Positions 1-9,049 of a stretch of 16,731 bases of DNA are shown here, piece by piece. Positions within the stretch are counted from its first letter, which is position 1. Each line of letters opens with the position of its first letter. The notes below the pieces were generated by a model. The model was not told the origin of the DNA. It was given only the letters and a program-made list of their open reading frames with translations, and did no database searches. Position numbers and translations under genes: made by a program. Source of the stretch: CAYWVO01 sp964461835 (lineage in GTDB: Bacteria > Zixibacteria > MSB-5A5 > WJJR01 > JAJRUJ01); contig CAYWVO010000057.1 of the NCBI GenBank assembly GCA_964461835.1, forward strand, positions 1 to 16,731, given 5' to 3'.

Positions 1-100
1 CCCCACAATCCCCAACGCACCAGCCACACCACCGCAATCGGTAAATTAATCTGACAACCACTCTAGAAGCATATTACAATACTGGGGCGAAATTTGAATT

Positions 101-114
101 TGATGAAAGCATCA
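101..114 (-). terminator. Weak terminator-like hairpin after tRNA-Ser
   Basis: Just downstream of the tRNA 3' end on the minus strand is a perfect 5-bp stem (TGATG/CATCA) with a 4-nt loop, followed by an AT-rich stretch rather than a clean T-run. It could end or trim the tRNA transcript, but the stem is short. Positions 1-100 otherwise hold nothing recognisable. Confidence 0.25.
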
Positions 115-119
115 TCCAG

Positions 120-203
120 CGGAGGGCGGGGGACTCGAACCCCCAAGGGATCACTCCCGGCGGTTTTCAAGACCGCTGCCTTACCAATTAGGTCTAGCCC
201 TCC
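120..203 (-). tRNA. tRNA-Ser (anticodon UGA)
   Basis: Read on the minus strand, the 84-nt sequence folds as a type II tRNA. It has a perfect 7-bp acceptor stem (GGAGGGC with GCCCTCC), discriminator G, a D arm containing TTGGTAA, an anticodon arm GCGGT-CTTGAAA-ACCGC giving anticodon TGA, a long variable arm (CGGGAGTGATCCC region) and a T arm GGGGG-TTCGAGT-CCCCC. The long variable arm and the UGA anticodon both indicate serine, decoding UCA and probably other UCN codons. CCA is not encoded: CTG follows the discriminator base, so CCA must be added after transcription. The gene lies 64 nt beyond the glmS stop and has its own promoter. Confidence 0.95.
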
Positions 204-210
204 GGCGATG

Positions 211-240
211 AGTATACGGCGTCCGGTGGCAGGTGGTCAA
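211..240 (-). promoter_or_regulatory. Sigma-70-type promoter of tRNA-Ser
   Basis: On the minus strand, TTGACC (235-240) is followed by an 18-nt spacer and TATACT (211-216). Each box differs from the consensus at one position. The predicted start of transcription, about 7 nt beyond the -10 box, is around position 204, immediately before the mature tRNA 5' end at 203. The tRNA would thus have almost no leader and need not be read through from glmS. Confidence 0.65.
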
Positions 241-267
241 ACCAAATTCGGGTGTCCGGGCAGGCGC

Positions 268-2094
<1,827 letters not shown>

Positions 2095-2109
2095 TGCCGT
2101 TCCTTCTAC

Positions 2110-3480
2110 CTACCGATCCAGAACCTTGAGTGTTTTCTCAATCAACATACGGGCCGATCGAGCCGATCGTGCTTCAACAATTACCCGATATATTGGTTCG
2201 GTATTTGAGGGCCGGACGTGAATCGAACCGTCCGGTAAATCCACTTTAATCCCGTCCAACCGGCTAATGTCACCTTTAACAAATTTGCGCTCAAGCCGTT
2301 TCAAGCGCGCAGGAAAGTTTCGTGGTATGGGCCGATTTACTTTCCGACAGTGATACCGGGGAAGTTCGGCCGCCAGCGTGGATATGGGTTTTGCCTCAGA
2401 GACCATCAAAGAGAGGATCAGCGCCATCCCGACCAGGGAGTCCCGTGCGAACGATACCGTCGGTAAAATCACACCACCGTTCCCTTCTCCACCGATCACT
2501 GCTTTGCGGCGTTTCATTCCCTCAGCAACGTTTAACTCGCCGACTTTGGTACGATAACAACGGCAGCGAAACTCGTTGGCAATATCATCCACCATACGAG
2601 AGGTCGACATGTTCACGACTACCGGCCCTCGTTTGCGGGTCAGTGCCCACCGGGTCGCCAGCGCCAACGTATACTCCTCACCGAGCGGCTTGCCGTGCTC
2701 ATCAACAATTGCCAGGCGGTCAGCGTCCGGATCCAGGGCGAAGCCAATGTCGGCAGTGACGTATTTCACGGCCTGACCGAGTTGACGTAATGCTGTCGGA
2801 ACCGGCTCACCCCGTCGCGGGAACTTGCCGTTAGGATCGCAATGAATCTCGGTAACCCGGCAACCCAGTCGCCGTAACAATTCCGGAACCAATACACTCC
2901 CGGCGCCATTCACCGCATCGATCACCACCCGAGGACGACTGCGACGAATGCTCCGGCGAGCGGTCAACGGTAATTCCAAAACTCGATCGAGGTGGATAAA
3001 CGGCACCTTATTATCTTTTCGATACGATCCCAGCTTGTTCCAGGCTGCATAGGCAATCTTCTGCTTATCCACCAGCATATAAATCGATTGTACTGCTTTC
3101 CCCAGCAATGGCTTACGGGCGGACCCCAGCAACTTGAGTGCATTCCATTCCAGCGGGTTATGGCTGGCGGTAACCGCGCACCCCCCGCGGGCGCGCAGTT
3201 TTCCGACAACTAACGGAATTGTCGGAGTCGGGCACAGCCCCACATCAATCACCGTACATCCCGCCGCGCGGAAACCGGCGATGGCTGCCCCCTTGATGAC
3301 GTCCCCGGTGGGACGCGCATCATTACCGATAACAATCCGTCCACCGTTCAGATAGGTGCCGAATGCAGCGGCATATTGCGCGACTAATTCCGGCGTGAGC
3401 GATTCCCCGACAATGCCCCGAACGCCCGAGACGCTGCGCATCAACGGAGATGAAGATTTCTTTCGCCGCGATTTACTCAT
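2110..3480 (-). CDS. glmM: Phosphoglucosamine mutase, archaeal-like type
   Basis: This 456-residue member of the alpha-D-phosphohexomutase superfamily probably converts glucosamine-6-P to glucosamine-1-P. Visible signatures are the phosphoserine loop TASHNP (104-109, Ser106), the metal loop DPDADRLA (250-257), the sugar-binding loop GGEGNGGVI (about 330-338) and the C-terminal phosphate-binding loop RPSNTEP (423-429). The sugar loop differs from the GEQSGH of classical bacterial GlmM and resembles archaeal-type phosphoglucosamine mutases. A basic serine-rich N-terminus precedes the catalytic domain. GAGGG lies ahead of the ATG. Its position directly before glmS supports the glucosamine role; a phosphomannomutase or phosphoglucomutase activity is the main alternative. 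Confidence 0.88.
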   Translation of the reverse strand: MSKSRRKKSSSPLMRSVSGVRGIVGESLTPELVAQYAAAFGTYLNGGRIVIGNDARPTGDVIKGAAIAGFRAAGCTVIDVGLCPTPTIPLVVGKLRARGGCAVTASHNPLEWNALKLLGSARKPLLGKAVQSIYMLVDKQKIAYAAWNKLGSYRKDNKVPFIHLDRVLELPLTARRSIRRSRPRVVIDAVNGAGSVLVPELLRRLGCRVTEIHCDPNGKFPRRGEPVPTALRQLGQAVKYVTADIGFALDPDADRLAIVDEHGKPLGEEYTLALATRWALTRKRGPVVVNMSTSRMVDDIANEFRCRCYRTKVGELNVAEGMKRRKAVIGGEGNGGVILPTVSFARDSLVGMALILSLMVSEAKPISTLAAELPRYHCRKVNRPIPRNFPARLKRLERKFVKGDISRLDGIKVDLPDGSIHVRPSNTEPIYRVIVEARSARSARMLIEKTLKVLDR

Positions 3481-3501
3481 CCTGCCCTCGGTGTTACACG
3501 T

Positions 3502-3530
3502 AATCTGTGCATGGCGTTAGTAATTGTCAA
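3502..3530 (-). promoter_or_regulatory. Possible promoter of glmM-glmS
   Basis: On the minus strand a perfect -35 box TTGACA (3525-3530) is followed 17 nt later by CAGATT (3502-3507), which matches the -10 consensus at only three of six positions. It lies 22-50 nt before the glmM start codon. The -35 box is convincing and the -10 is not. Confidence 0.35.
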
Positions 3531-3574
3531 TGCCCATTATCTGGCGATACACCCGGCGGGACATGCTTTTAGAC

Positions 3575-3603
3575 TTGACTAGCATCGTGGAAGAGCATAC
3601 CTG
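3575..3603 (+). promoter_or_regulatory. Possible promoter of the symporter gene
   Basis: TTGACT (3575-3580), a 17-nt spacer and TACCTG (3598-3603) lie upstream of the start at 3631, back to back with the glmM promoter candidate. The -10 box is weak, so this is tentative. Confidence 0.28.
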
Positions 3604-3630
3604 AGATGACGGGAAGGTAAAGGGGGGTTC

Positions 3631-5025
3631 ATGGATCAACTCAATCACCTGCTGGAAAGAATTGATGGTTACGTCTGGGGCCCCGTGCTCATCATATTGC
3701 TGTTGGGCACGGGTCTCTTTTTGGCCTTTCGCCTCGGGTTTCCCCAACTGCGCCGTCTCTTCCATGCGCTGGGGCTGATTTCCGGCCGCTATGACAGCCC
3801 GGAAGACGAGGGCGCTCTGACCCATTTTCAGGCACTTTCTGCCGCCCTCTCCGCAACTATCGGCACTGGTAACATTGCCGGCGTAGCGACGGCGATTGCG
3901 ACCGGCGGACCCGGTGCGGTCTTTTGGATGTGGTTGACCGGCTTCTTCGGGATGGGCATTAAATACACCGAGTGCATGCTTGGCTTCTATTATCGTGTCA
4001 TTCACGAAGACGGTACTGCCTCCGGTGGGCCGATGTATTACCTGGAACGCGGCCTCAATCAAAAATGGCTGGGCGTGCTGTTTGCTGCCTTTGCAGCCGT
4101 GGCCTCATTCGGTATCGGTGATATGGTCCAGGCGAATTCGGTCGCCAAACCCATTGCCGAACATATCGGGATTCCCTCCTGGGTTACCGGCCTCGTTCTC
4201 GCCGTTTTTGTTGCGTTAGTCATCATTGGGGGCATCAAACGCATCGGACGTGTGGCCGCCAAGGTTGTGCCCTTCATGTGCGTTGTGTACGTACTCGGCG
4301 CGGTGTTGATTATCATTTTCAATATTGAAAAGATCCCCGGTGCATTCGGGATGATTTTCTCCGGCGCCTTCTCCCCGCGCGCCGCGGTGGGGGGCTTTCT
4401 CGGCGCGACACTCAAACAGGTCATTCAACAAGGTGTGGAAAAGGGCCTCTTTTCCAACGAATCCGGATTAGGATCGGCGCCAATTGCCCACGCCGCCGCC
4501 AAGACCAAAGAACCGGTGCGCGAGGGTCTGGTCGCCATGGTTGGGCCATTGATCGATACACTAATCATCTGCACCCTGACTGCGTTGACGATCATCATTA
4601 CCGGATTATGGGATTCGGGATTGACCTCGTCTCCCCTGACCAGCCAGGCGTTTTCCGTGGGACTCGGGGGATATGGGGAGTGGATAGTCGTCTTCGGCCT
4701 GGTGTTCTTTGCTTTTTCGACGATGATTTCCTGGTCATACTACGGTGATCGGTGCGCGGAATACCTGTTCGGGCCGAAAGCAGTCACGCCCTACCGCTGG
4801 CTGTTTGTACTGGTTATACCGATCGGCGCCTACGTAAAAATCGATTTCGTCTGGCACCTCTCCGGCATCTTCAACGGCATGATGGCGTTCCCAAATTTAA
4901 TTGGGATCCTGGGCCTATCCGGCGTGGTACATAAACTCTCGCAGGAGTATTTCTCCCGTCCCCATGTACCGGTGCAGAAAAAATCGACCCTTTTGCGACA
5001 GTTCTGGAAAATGACGGGTGAGTAA
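3631..5025 (+). CDS. Sodium:alanine/glycine symporter (AGCS family)
   Basis: The 464-residue polytopic inner-membrane protein belongs to the alanine-or-glycine:cation symporter family, which imports small neutral amino acids with Na+. The diagnostic stretch TGGPGAVFWMWLTGFFG (about residues 91-107) matches the sodium:alanine symporter signature. It is preceded by the conserved SATIGTGNIAGVATAI segment and followed by GLFSNESGLGSAPIAHA. Repeated hydrophobic segments run from residue 15 to about 445, and the tail is short and basic. A purine-rich site (GGAAGG and GGGGGG within 3611-3628) precedes the ATG. It is transcribed alone, divergent from glmM and convergent with the lipoprotein gene. The substrate (alanine, glycine or another amino acid) cannot be read from the sequence. 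Confidence 0.93.
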   Translation: MDQLNHLLERIDGYVWGPVLIILLLGTGLFLAFRLGFPQLRRLFHALGLISGRYDSPEDEGALTHFQALSAALSATIGTGNIAGVATAIATGGPGAVFWMWLTGFFGMGIKYTECMLGFYYRVIHEDGTASGGPMYYLERGLNQKWLGVLFAAFAAVASFGIGDMVQANSVAKPIAEHIGIPSWVTGLVLAVFVALVIIGGIKRIGRVAAKVVPFMCVVYVLGAVLIIIFNIEKIPGAFGMIFSGAFSPRAAVGGFLGATLKQVIQQGVEKGLFSNESGLGSAPIAHAAAKTKEPVREGLVAMVGPLIDTLIICTLTALTIIITGLWDSGLTSSPLTSQAFSVGLGGYGEWIVVFGLVFFAFSTMISWSYYGDRCAEYLFGPKAVTPYRWLFVLVIPIGAYVKIDFVWHLSGIFNGMMAFPNLIGILGLSGVVHKLSQEYFSRPHVPVQKKSTLLRQFWKMTGE

Positions 5026-5036
5026 ATATCAGTCCC

Positions 5037-5081
5037 GTAGGTCGGGTTCCGAGGAATGCGCTGCATTACGAGAAACCCGAC
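5037..5081 (+). repeat. GTAG-headed palindromic repeat, copy A (REP-like)
   Basis: GTAG (5037-5040) directly abuts a long imperfect palindrome with outer arms GTCGGGTT (5041-5048) and AACCCGAC (5074-5081) and an inner stem AATGC/GCATT (5055-5059 and 5063-5067). It is nearly identical to copy B at 8549. It sits in the 81-nt gap between two convergent genes, where the hairpin may also help end transcription from both sides, although no T-run follows it. Confidence 0.75.
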
Positions 5082-5106
5082 ACCGTTCGGATAGTTGACA
5101 GGTATC

Positions 5107-5907
5107 TTAAAAGCTCTGTGCCGGCACGTACACTGCCTCGTGCTGGCTGACCACCGCCGCACCGAAAATACCTGAAATATTTTCTCCGGTAACACTGACT
5201 GGAAACGCCAGACCATCCACCATGGTCGTGCTCGTGTATTTGGCATCCGGGCGGCGCTCGAAAGTTGGGTCATACGCTACCACATAGAAGAAAAATGAAT
5301 CAACCACCCGCTCCGGTGAGGGACTGGGCGTCAACTCAAAAAAGGCATCCGGCGGAATCGATGCCGATGGAACGCCGGTATCAACAATTTCTGCCCACCC
5401 CTGGGCAATTGAGCCCTCACTCATCGGCACGCAGGTCACCATGAAGCCTGAGGCACCCGCCGATCCGGTCCACTCCAGGCGCACCGTGCCACCAGTCCAC
5501 AGTCGAGTTCTCGGGAAAATCTCTTGAATTGTCACGTCGGAGGGCATCCGCGACGTGGTGGTGCTGACGAAATTGTTGGCCGTATCGTACACGGTAACCG
5601 CAATGGTGGTATTGTAATCCCAGCTAATGGTCGGGCTTGACACATGAATTATTCCGCCGCCGTCGAAGGCGAGTGTATCTCCGTCCACCACCGCGAACGA
5701 GCCGGGCACCGGCTGATCATTTGCGGTAAAGTGAAGGTACAGGAAATCCTCTTGCAGATCGAGGTTTATCTCGGCCAGGCCAAACAGGAGATAATTCGGC
5801 AATGAATCATCATCGCTCGATACGGTGCCGCTGCACCCAAGCAGCGCAACCGCCAGTAAAACTATGGCCAAGCCAATTAAATAATGCAGCTTGTGTCTCA
5901 TCATCAT
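5107..5907 (-). CDS. Secreted lipoprotein of unknown function
   Basis: This 266-residue protein opens with a lipoprotein signal: a basic start (MMMRHK), a hydrophobic core (about residues 9-23) and the lipobox LLGC with Cys25 as the lipidated residue. An acidic, serine-rich linker (SSDDDS) follows. The mature part looks like two small beta-rich domains: one at about 35-125, and a second beginning near PRTRLWTGGTVRLEW that has the look of a fibronectin-III or Ig-like fold. No catalytic motif is evident. Three ATG codons in a row could serve as the start; the first has AAGG about 8 nt upstream. It is divergent from the S9 peptidase gene by about 145 bp. Expected location is the cell envelope; the role is unknown. 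Confidence 0.8.
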   Translation of the reverse strand: MMMRHKLHYLIGLAIVLLAVALLGCSGTVSSDDDSLPNYLLFGLAEINLDLQEDFLYLHFTANDQPVPGSFAVVDGDTLAFDGGGIIHVSSPTISWDYNTTIAVTVYDTANNFVSTTTSRMPSDVTIQEIFPRTRLWTGGTVRLEWTGSAGASGFMVTCVPMSEGSIAQGWAEIVDTGVPSASIPPDAFFELTPSPSPERVVDSFFFYVVAYDPTFERRPDAKYTSTTMVDGLAFPVSVTGENISGIFGAAVVSQHEAVYVPAQSF

Positions 5908-5963
5908 AAATCCGCCTTTCCCTCTTTTTATCGGAATTCAAGAGTCCGGTTTCAAGTTTTATC

Positions 5964-5993
5964 TTGCGCTACCCCCGTTACCCGTGCTAAGGT
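5964..5993 (+). promoter_or_regulatory. Possible extended -10 promoter of the S9 peptidase gene
   Basis: TTGCGC (5964-5969), an 18-nt spacer and TAAGGT (5988-5993) preceded by TGC form a possible extended -10 promoter. The transcript would start near 6000, leaving a leader of about 50 nt with the ribosome site in it. The boxes are only moderate matches. Confidence 0.33.
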
Positions 5994-6051
5994 CTTGTGG
6001 CCCAGAGAGGCACACAAAGTTGCGGATGATTACGTCAGGAGGGCATTTATC

Positions 6052-8082
6052 ATGCCGGCAAAAAAACGAAAAATAACCGCCGAGGACTTACTTAACATGA
6101 AATTTGTGCGTGGCTGTGCGATGTCACCGGACGGTTCCCAGATCTGTTTCGCGGTGGAGACAATCGCCAAGGATAGGAAAAAATACCATTCCAACCTGTG
6201 GATGATCCGCGCCGACGGCGAAAACCTGCGCCAGTTTACCTTTGGCGAAAAGAAAGACTCCAATCCGGTGTTCTCCCCAGACGGTCAGACCGTTGCGTTT
6301 GTCAGCAAACGTGACGATAATCCCGGTCTTTACCTGATCAACGTGGATGGCGGTGAAGCACGAGAACTCGTGACCAAGGACGGTGCCTTCACCGGTGTCT
6401 GCTTTTCTCCCGATGGGAGGAAAATCGCCTGCACGTTCCGCCAGAACGACCCACCGCCGGGAAAAGATGACGAGAAGCAGGACAAGAAGAAATCAGACGA
6501 GAAGGACAAGAAGAAATCCAAGGAAGCGCCGGTGTATCGGCATATCACCCGCTTGTTTTATCGACTCGATGGCAGTGGATTTCGTCCCAAGGATGGCTAC
6601 CATATCTGGGTGTTCGATATCGAAACCGGTGAGGGTAAACAGCTCACGCGCGGCAAATATGATGAGATGTACCCGACCTGGTCGGCGGATAGCAAACGCA
6701 TTGTGTTCGTTTCCAATCATCAGCCCAATCCTGATCGGGAAATGTTGAAAGACGACCTATTCTGGGTTCCCGCCACCGGTGGGGCGATCAAAAAGATTCC
6801 GACGCCGACCGGCCCGATTGCCGAACCACGGTTTTCGCCGGACGGCAAACTGATCACCTATCTGGGACACACCACACCGGATGATGCCTGGGGTGTAGCG
6901 AATTACCATATCTGGACCGTCGGCCTCGGCGGCCGGCCAGTCGCCAAAGACCTCGCTCCGAGATTTGATTATCAGGCATTTGATCTGACAATATCCGATA
7001 CCGGCGAGGGCTTCGAAGGCGCACCGATCTGGTCGCATGATGGTCGCTCAATTTATTTCCGCACCAGCGTCGAAGGATCAACCCATCTCTACTCAGTCTC
7101 GAAAGGCGGCGGTCGGCTGGCCCCGGTGACCAGGGGCGATTTGCACCTCATGGGCATATCCTGCGCGGCCAAAGCGCCGGTCGCGGCCGCAGTTGTCTCC
7201 ACCCCGACCCAACCTGCCGAGATTTATCGGCTGGAACTTTCCGGCAAGAATGCGGGAGAATTAACGCAACTGACCAATATCAACAAAGAACTCTTCTCCG
7301 AAATCCAGATTCGTAAACCGCAAACCGTGTGGTTTAAGTCGAACGGTACCAAAGTACAGGGCTGGATTTTGAAACCGCCCAATTTCAAACGCAATCGCCG
7401 GTACCCGGCGATTGTGGAGATACACGGCGGCCCGCGAACACAATACGGCTTCACATTTTTCCACGAGATGCAGCTTCTCGCCGCCCAGGGGTATGTCGTG
7501 TTTTACTGCAATCCGCGCGGGTCACAAGGGTATGGTGAGAAATTCGCCGGCGCCATTGTGGGCGACTGGGGCTCGGTCGATTATGACGATATTATGGCCG
7601 GAGTCGACTACCTCTGCGATCGCAAGTATGTCAACCCCAAACGCCTGGGCGTCACCGGCGGCTCGTACGGTGGCTACATGACCAGCTGGATTGTCGGCCA
7701 TACCAATAAATTTAAAGCGGCAGTTACGCAACGCAGCGTAGTGGACTTGCGATCGTTTTTCGGATCGTCCGATATCGGCTTTGAGGATCATCGTGAGTTT
7801 GGCGGCTTTCCCTGGACTAACGAAGAGGGATACAAACGACAATCCCCGATCACCTACGCCAAGAAAATTAGAACACCGTTGTTAATTATCCATTCCGAGA
7901 ACGATCTGCGCTGCGCGATTGAACAGAGCGAACAACTGTTTACCACCTTGAAAATGATGCGCCGCAGAGTTGAGTTCGTGCGTTTTCCTGAGGAGCCGCA
8001 CGGGCTGAGCCGTCACGGGCGGCCCGACCGGCGGTTAGCCAGGTTGAAATTTATCCTGGATTGGTTTGATAAATACGTGTAA
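6052..8082 (+). CDS. S9 family (prolyl oligopeptidase-type) serine peptidase
   Basis: The 676-residue protein has the two-part S9 layout: an N-terminal beta-propeller of PD40/TolB-like repeats (recurring FSPDG, WSADSK and WSHDG blades, about residues 15-410) and a C-terminal alpha/beta-hydrolase domain (about 430-676). The catalytic triad is visible as Ser538 in GGSYGGYM, Asp618 in HSENDLRC and His650 in EEPHGLSRHG. It resembles the acylaminoacyl-peptidase/dipeptidyl-peptidase branch, which cleaves short peptides. I chose the ATG at 6052 because AGGAGGG lies 8 nt before it; the frame is open upstream to 5884 but that part is not family-like. No signal peptide is seen, so it is probably cytosolic. 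A charged Lys/Asp insert (residues 138-158) interrupts the propeller. Neighbouring genes do not reveal its substrate. Confidence 0.94.
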   Translation: MPAKKRKITAEDLLNMKFVRGCAMSPDGSQICFAVETIAKDRKKYHSNLWMIRADGENLRQFTFGEKKDSNPVFSPDGQTVAFVSKRDDNPGLYLINVDGGEARELVTKDGAFTGVCFSPDGRKIACTFRQNDPPPGKDDEKQDKKKSDEKDKKKSKEAPVYRHITRLFYRLDGSGFRPKDGYHIWVFDIETGEGKQLTRGKYDEMYPTWSADSKRIVFVSNHQPNPDREMLKDDLFWVPATGGAIKKIPTPTGPIAEPRFSPDGKLITYLGHTTPDDAWGVANYHIWTVGLGGRPVAKDLAPRFDYQAFDLTISDTGEGFEGAPIWSHDGRSIYFRTSVEGSTHLYSVSKGGGRLAPVTRGDLHLMGISCAAKAPVAAAVVSTPTQPAEIYRLELSGKNAGELTQLTNINKELFSEIQIRKPQTVWFKSNGTKVQGWILKPPNFKRNRRYPAIVEIHGGPRTQYGFTFFHEMQLLAAQGYVVFYCNPRGSQGYGEKFAGAIVGDWGSVDYDDIMAGVDYLCDRKYVNPKRLGVTGGSYGGYMTSWIVGHTNKFKAAVTQRSVVDLRSFFGSSDIGFEDHREFGGFPWTNEEGYKRQSPITYAKKIRTPLLIIHSENDLRCAIEQSEQLFTTLKMMRRRVEFVRFPEEPHGLSRHGRPDRRLARLKFILDWFDKYV

Positions 8083-8090
8083 AACACGTA
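8074..8090 (+). terminator. Palindrome spanning the S9 peptidase stop codon
   Basis: TACGTGT (8074-8080), AAA and ACACGTA (8084-8090) form a perfect 7-bp stem with a 3-nt loop that contains the TAA stop (8080-8082). Only a broken T stretch follows, so termination here would be partial at best. Confidence 0.25.
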
Positions 8091-8160
8091 CGTTTCGTTG
8101 ACTGTGGTTACCTAAAGATTGACGCGGGAGAGGAACCTGCGTGCAGCAAGGAGCTCAGTG

Positions 8161-8394
8161 ATGAATCCGTTATACATATGGTTGATCGTAGCAGTCATCT
8201 TTATCTTGTTAGAGATTGCCGCCCCGGCGTTTTTGTTTATCTGCTTCACCGCCGGCGCAATTGTCGCTGGATTGGCCTCTCTGTTCACCGGTTCCTATGT
8301 GATTCAAGTCGTGCTCTTTGCGGTGATTTCGATTACCGCGATTCCCATCTCGCGTCCCCTGGCGAATCGCCTGTTCCGCGCCAAAGCGCGCTAG
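8161..8394 (+). CDS. NfeD-like short membrane protein lacking the OB domain
   Basis: This 77-residue, almost wholly hydrophobic protein matches the membrane half of short NfeD-family proteins: segment one IWLIVAVIFILLEIAAPAFLF, a second hydrophobic stretch with small residues (ICFTAGAIVAGLASLF) and a third (VVLFAVISITAIPI), ending in the basic stretch SRPLANRLFRAKAR. Short NfeD proteins normally continue from this point into a soluble OB-fold domain of roughly 60-70 residues, often beside SPFH/stomatin genes. Here a TAG stop intervenes and REP-like palindromes begin within about 10 nt. The ATG at 8161 has AAGGAG 7 nt upstream. It could be a natural short form or a 3'-truncated gene. No SPFH gene is in view. 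Confidence 0.7.
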   Translation: MNPLYIWLIVAVIFILLEIAAPAFLFICFTAGAIVAGLASLFTGSYVIQVVLFAVISITAIPISRPLANRLFRAKAR

Positions 8395-8422
8395 GTCTGC
8401 GGGTGGGTTTCTCTTCGATGTA

Positions 8423-8472
8423 GTAGGCGCAGGCCCCTCCGCCGTGGCGGATCCCGGTGCGCCAGCTTTTTT
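8423..8472 (+). terminator. GTAG-headed palindrome (copy E) acting as intrinsic terminator
   Basis: GTAG at 8423-8426 leads into a GC-rich hairpin with outer stem GGCGCA/TGCGCC (8426-8431 and 8458-8463), inner stem TCCGCC/GGCGGA (8438-8443 and 8446-8451) and a 2-nt loop, followed by AGC and six T (8467-8472). It stands 29 nt after the NfeD-like stop and has the form of a rho-independent terminator. It also belongs to the GTAG-headed repeat set by head and core. Confidence 0.5.
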
Positions 8473-8524
8473 GTAGGTCGAAACCCCTGAGTCGTCCGCC
8501 GAGGCGGAGCGACGTGGTTTCGAC
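8473..8524 (+). repeat. GTAG-headed palindromic repeat, copy F
   Basis: GTAG (8473-8476) abuts outer arms GTCGAAACC (8477-8485) and GGTTTCGAC (8516-8524). Inside is a second long stem, GTCG-TCCGCC against GGCGGA-(G)-CGAC, with a GA loop and one bulged G. The core is shared with copy E, while the arms resemble but differ from copies A and B (GTCGAAACC in place of GTCGGGTT). Confidence 0.7.
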
Positions 8525-8548
8525 AAAATCCCCCCAGAGAGAAAAGAG

Positions 8549-8593
8549 GTAGGTCGGGTTCCGAGGGATGCGCAGCATACCGAGAAACCCGAC
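8549..8593 (+). repeat. GTAG-headed palindromic repeat, copy B
   Basis: This is the near-duplicate of copy A, same strand and same length: GTAG (8549-8552), arms GTCGGGTT (8553-8560) and AACCCGAC (8586-8593), and inner stem ATGC/GCAT (8568-8571 and 8575-8578). The changes relative to copy A fall in the central hairpin and keep it paired. Confidence 0.8.
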
Positions 8594-8615
8594 ATCTGTA
8601 AATCGTTGGGATGGT

Positions 8616-8650
8616 GTCGGGTTTCTCCGTAAGCTTACGCTCCCGTCGGA
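8616..8650 (-). repeat. Degenerate inverted copy C of the palindromic repeat
   Basis: GTCGGGTTTCTC (8616-8627) equals the reverse complement of the right arm of copies A and B, so this copy is inverted. Its centre is a different perfect palindrome, CGTAAGCTTACG (8628-8639), and the far arm is decayed (TCGGAAC followed by ATTGG instead of CCGAC). No GTAG head is present. Confidence 0.55.
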
Positions 8651-8998
8651 ACATTGGTACCCCACCCAGCGGGTGGGTGAAAAGCGATTGAGCAGAATGA
8701 TTCATTTATTGACGCGCCGCCAACGGGAATATCTTAACAGGTGCCGCAGCCAACGGGCACGCTCCTCGCCTGCGTTACACCTGGTGCAACTTCCGCGTCG
8801 CCGGGTACAGTAGAGGCGATGATGCGACGCGCGTCGGAAAAACATCGGTCGCCCGACATACCGCGGATACCCGCGGACAACACCACGGACGTCCGCCGGA
8901 GGCGGGCCTCCGAATACCCGGCCACAATAGCCGGAGTGCTCATGCAGTGCAGTGGTCCTCGCCACCGGCGGGGCTGCCCGAATTACATGGCCCGGGCC
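8651..8998. other. Intergenic stretch without a convincing gene
   Basis: I see no credible coding sequence here; the open frames are short, arginine-rich and without family motifs. Small structures are present: GTGCC/GGCAC (8741-8745 and 8756-8760) nested in CAGGTG/CACCTG (8738-8743 and 8778-8783), the palindrome CGGACGTCCG (8886-8895), a CCGCC-GGA-GGCGG core (8893-8905) like that of the nearby repeats, and CCGGC/GCCGG (8918-8922 and 8930-8934). It may be decayed repeat material. Confidence 0.5.
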
Positions 8999-9004
8999 TA
9001 TAAT
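8999..9004 (+). promoter_or_regulatory. Consensus -10 box ahead of the candidate RNA
   Basis: A perfect TATAAT lies at 8999-9004. No good -35 box is found at 16-18 nt (the best is CTGCCC at about 19 nt). If active, transcription would start near 9011 and run into the structured region below. A second possible -10, TGT-GGTAAT (9033-9041), would start the RNA near 9048. Confidence 0.3.
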
Positions 9005-9049
9005 TCAGAGAGCGAAAGTGGAATAGGAGCGATGTGGTAATTCAGTTGA

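Noticed and set aside
2095..2109. Possible glmS riboswitch/ribozyme ahead of glmS
   Set aside because: Only 15 nt separate glmM and glmS, far too short for the ribozyme, and no core sequence is present.
8405..8650. CRISPR array or IS element
   Set aside because: The units are palindromes of differing sequence and spacing with no uniform spacers, and no transposase or terminal inverted repeats with target duplication are seen.
8702..8965. Open frames on both strands in the region after the repeats
   Set aside because: The translations are rich in Arg, Cys and His, have no recognisable motif, lack good ribosome sites and lie over palindromic DNA.
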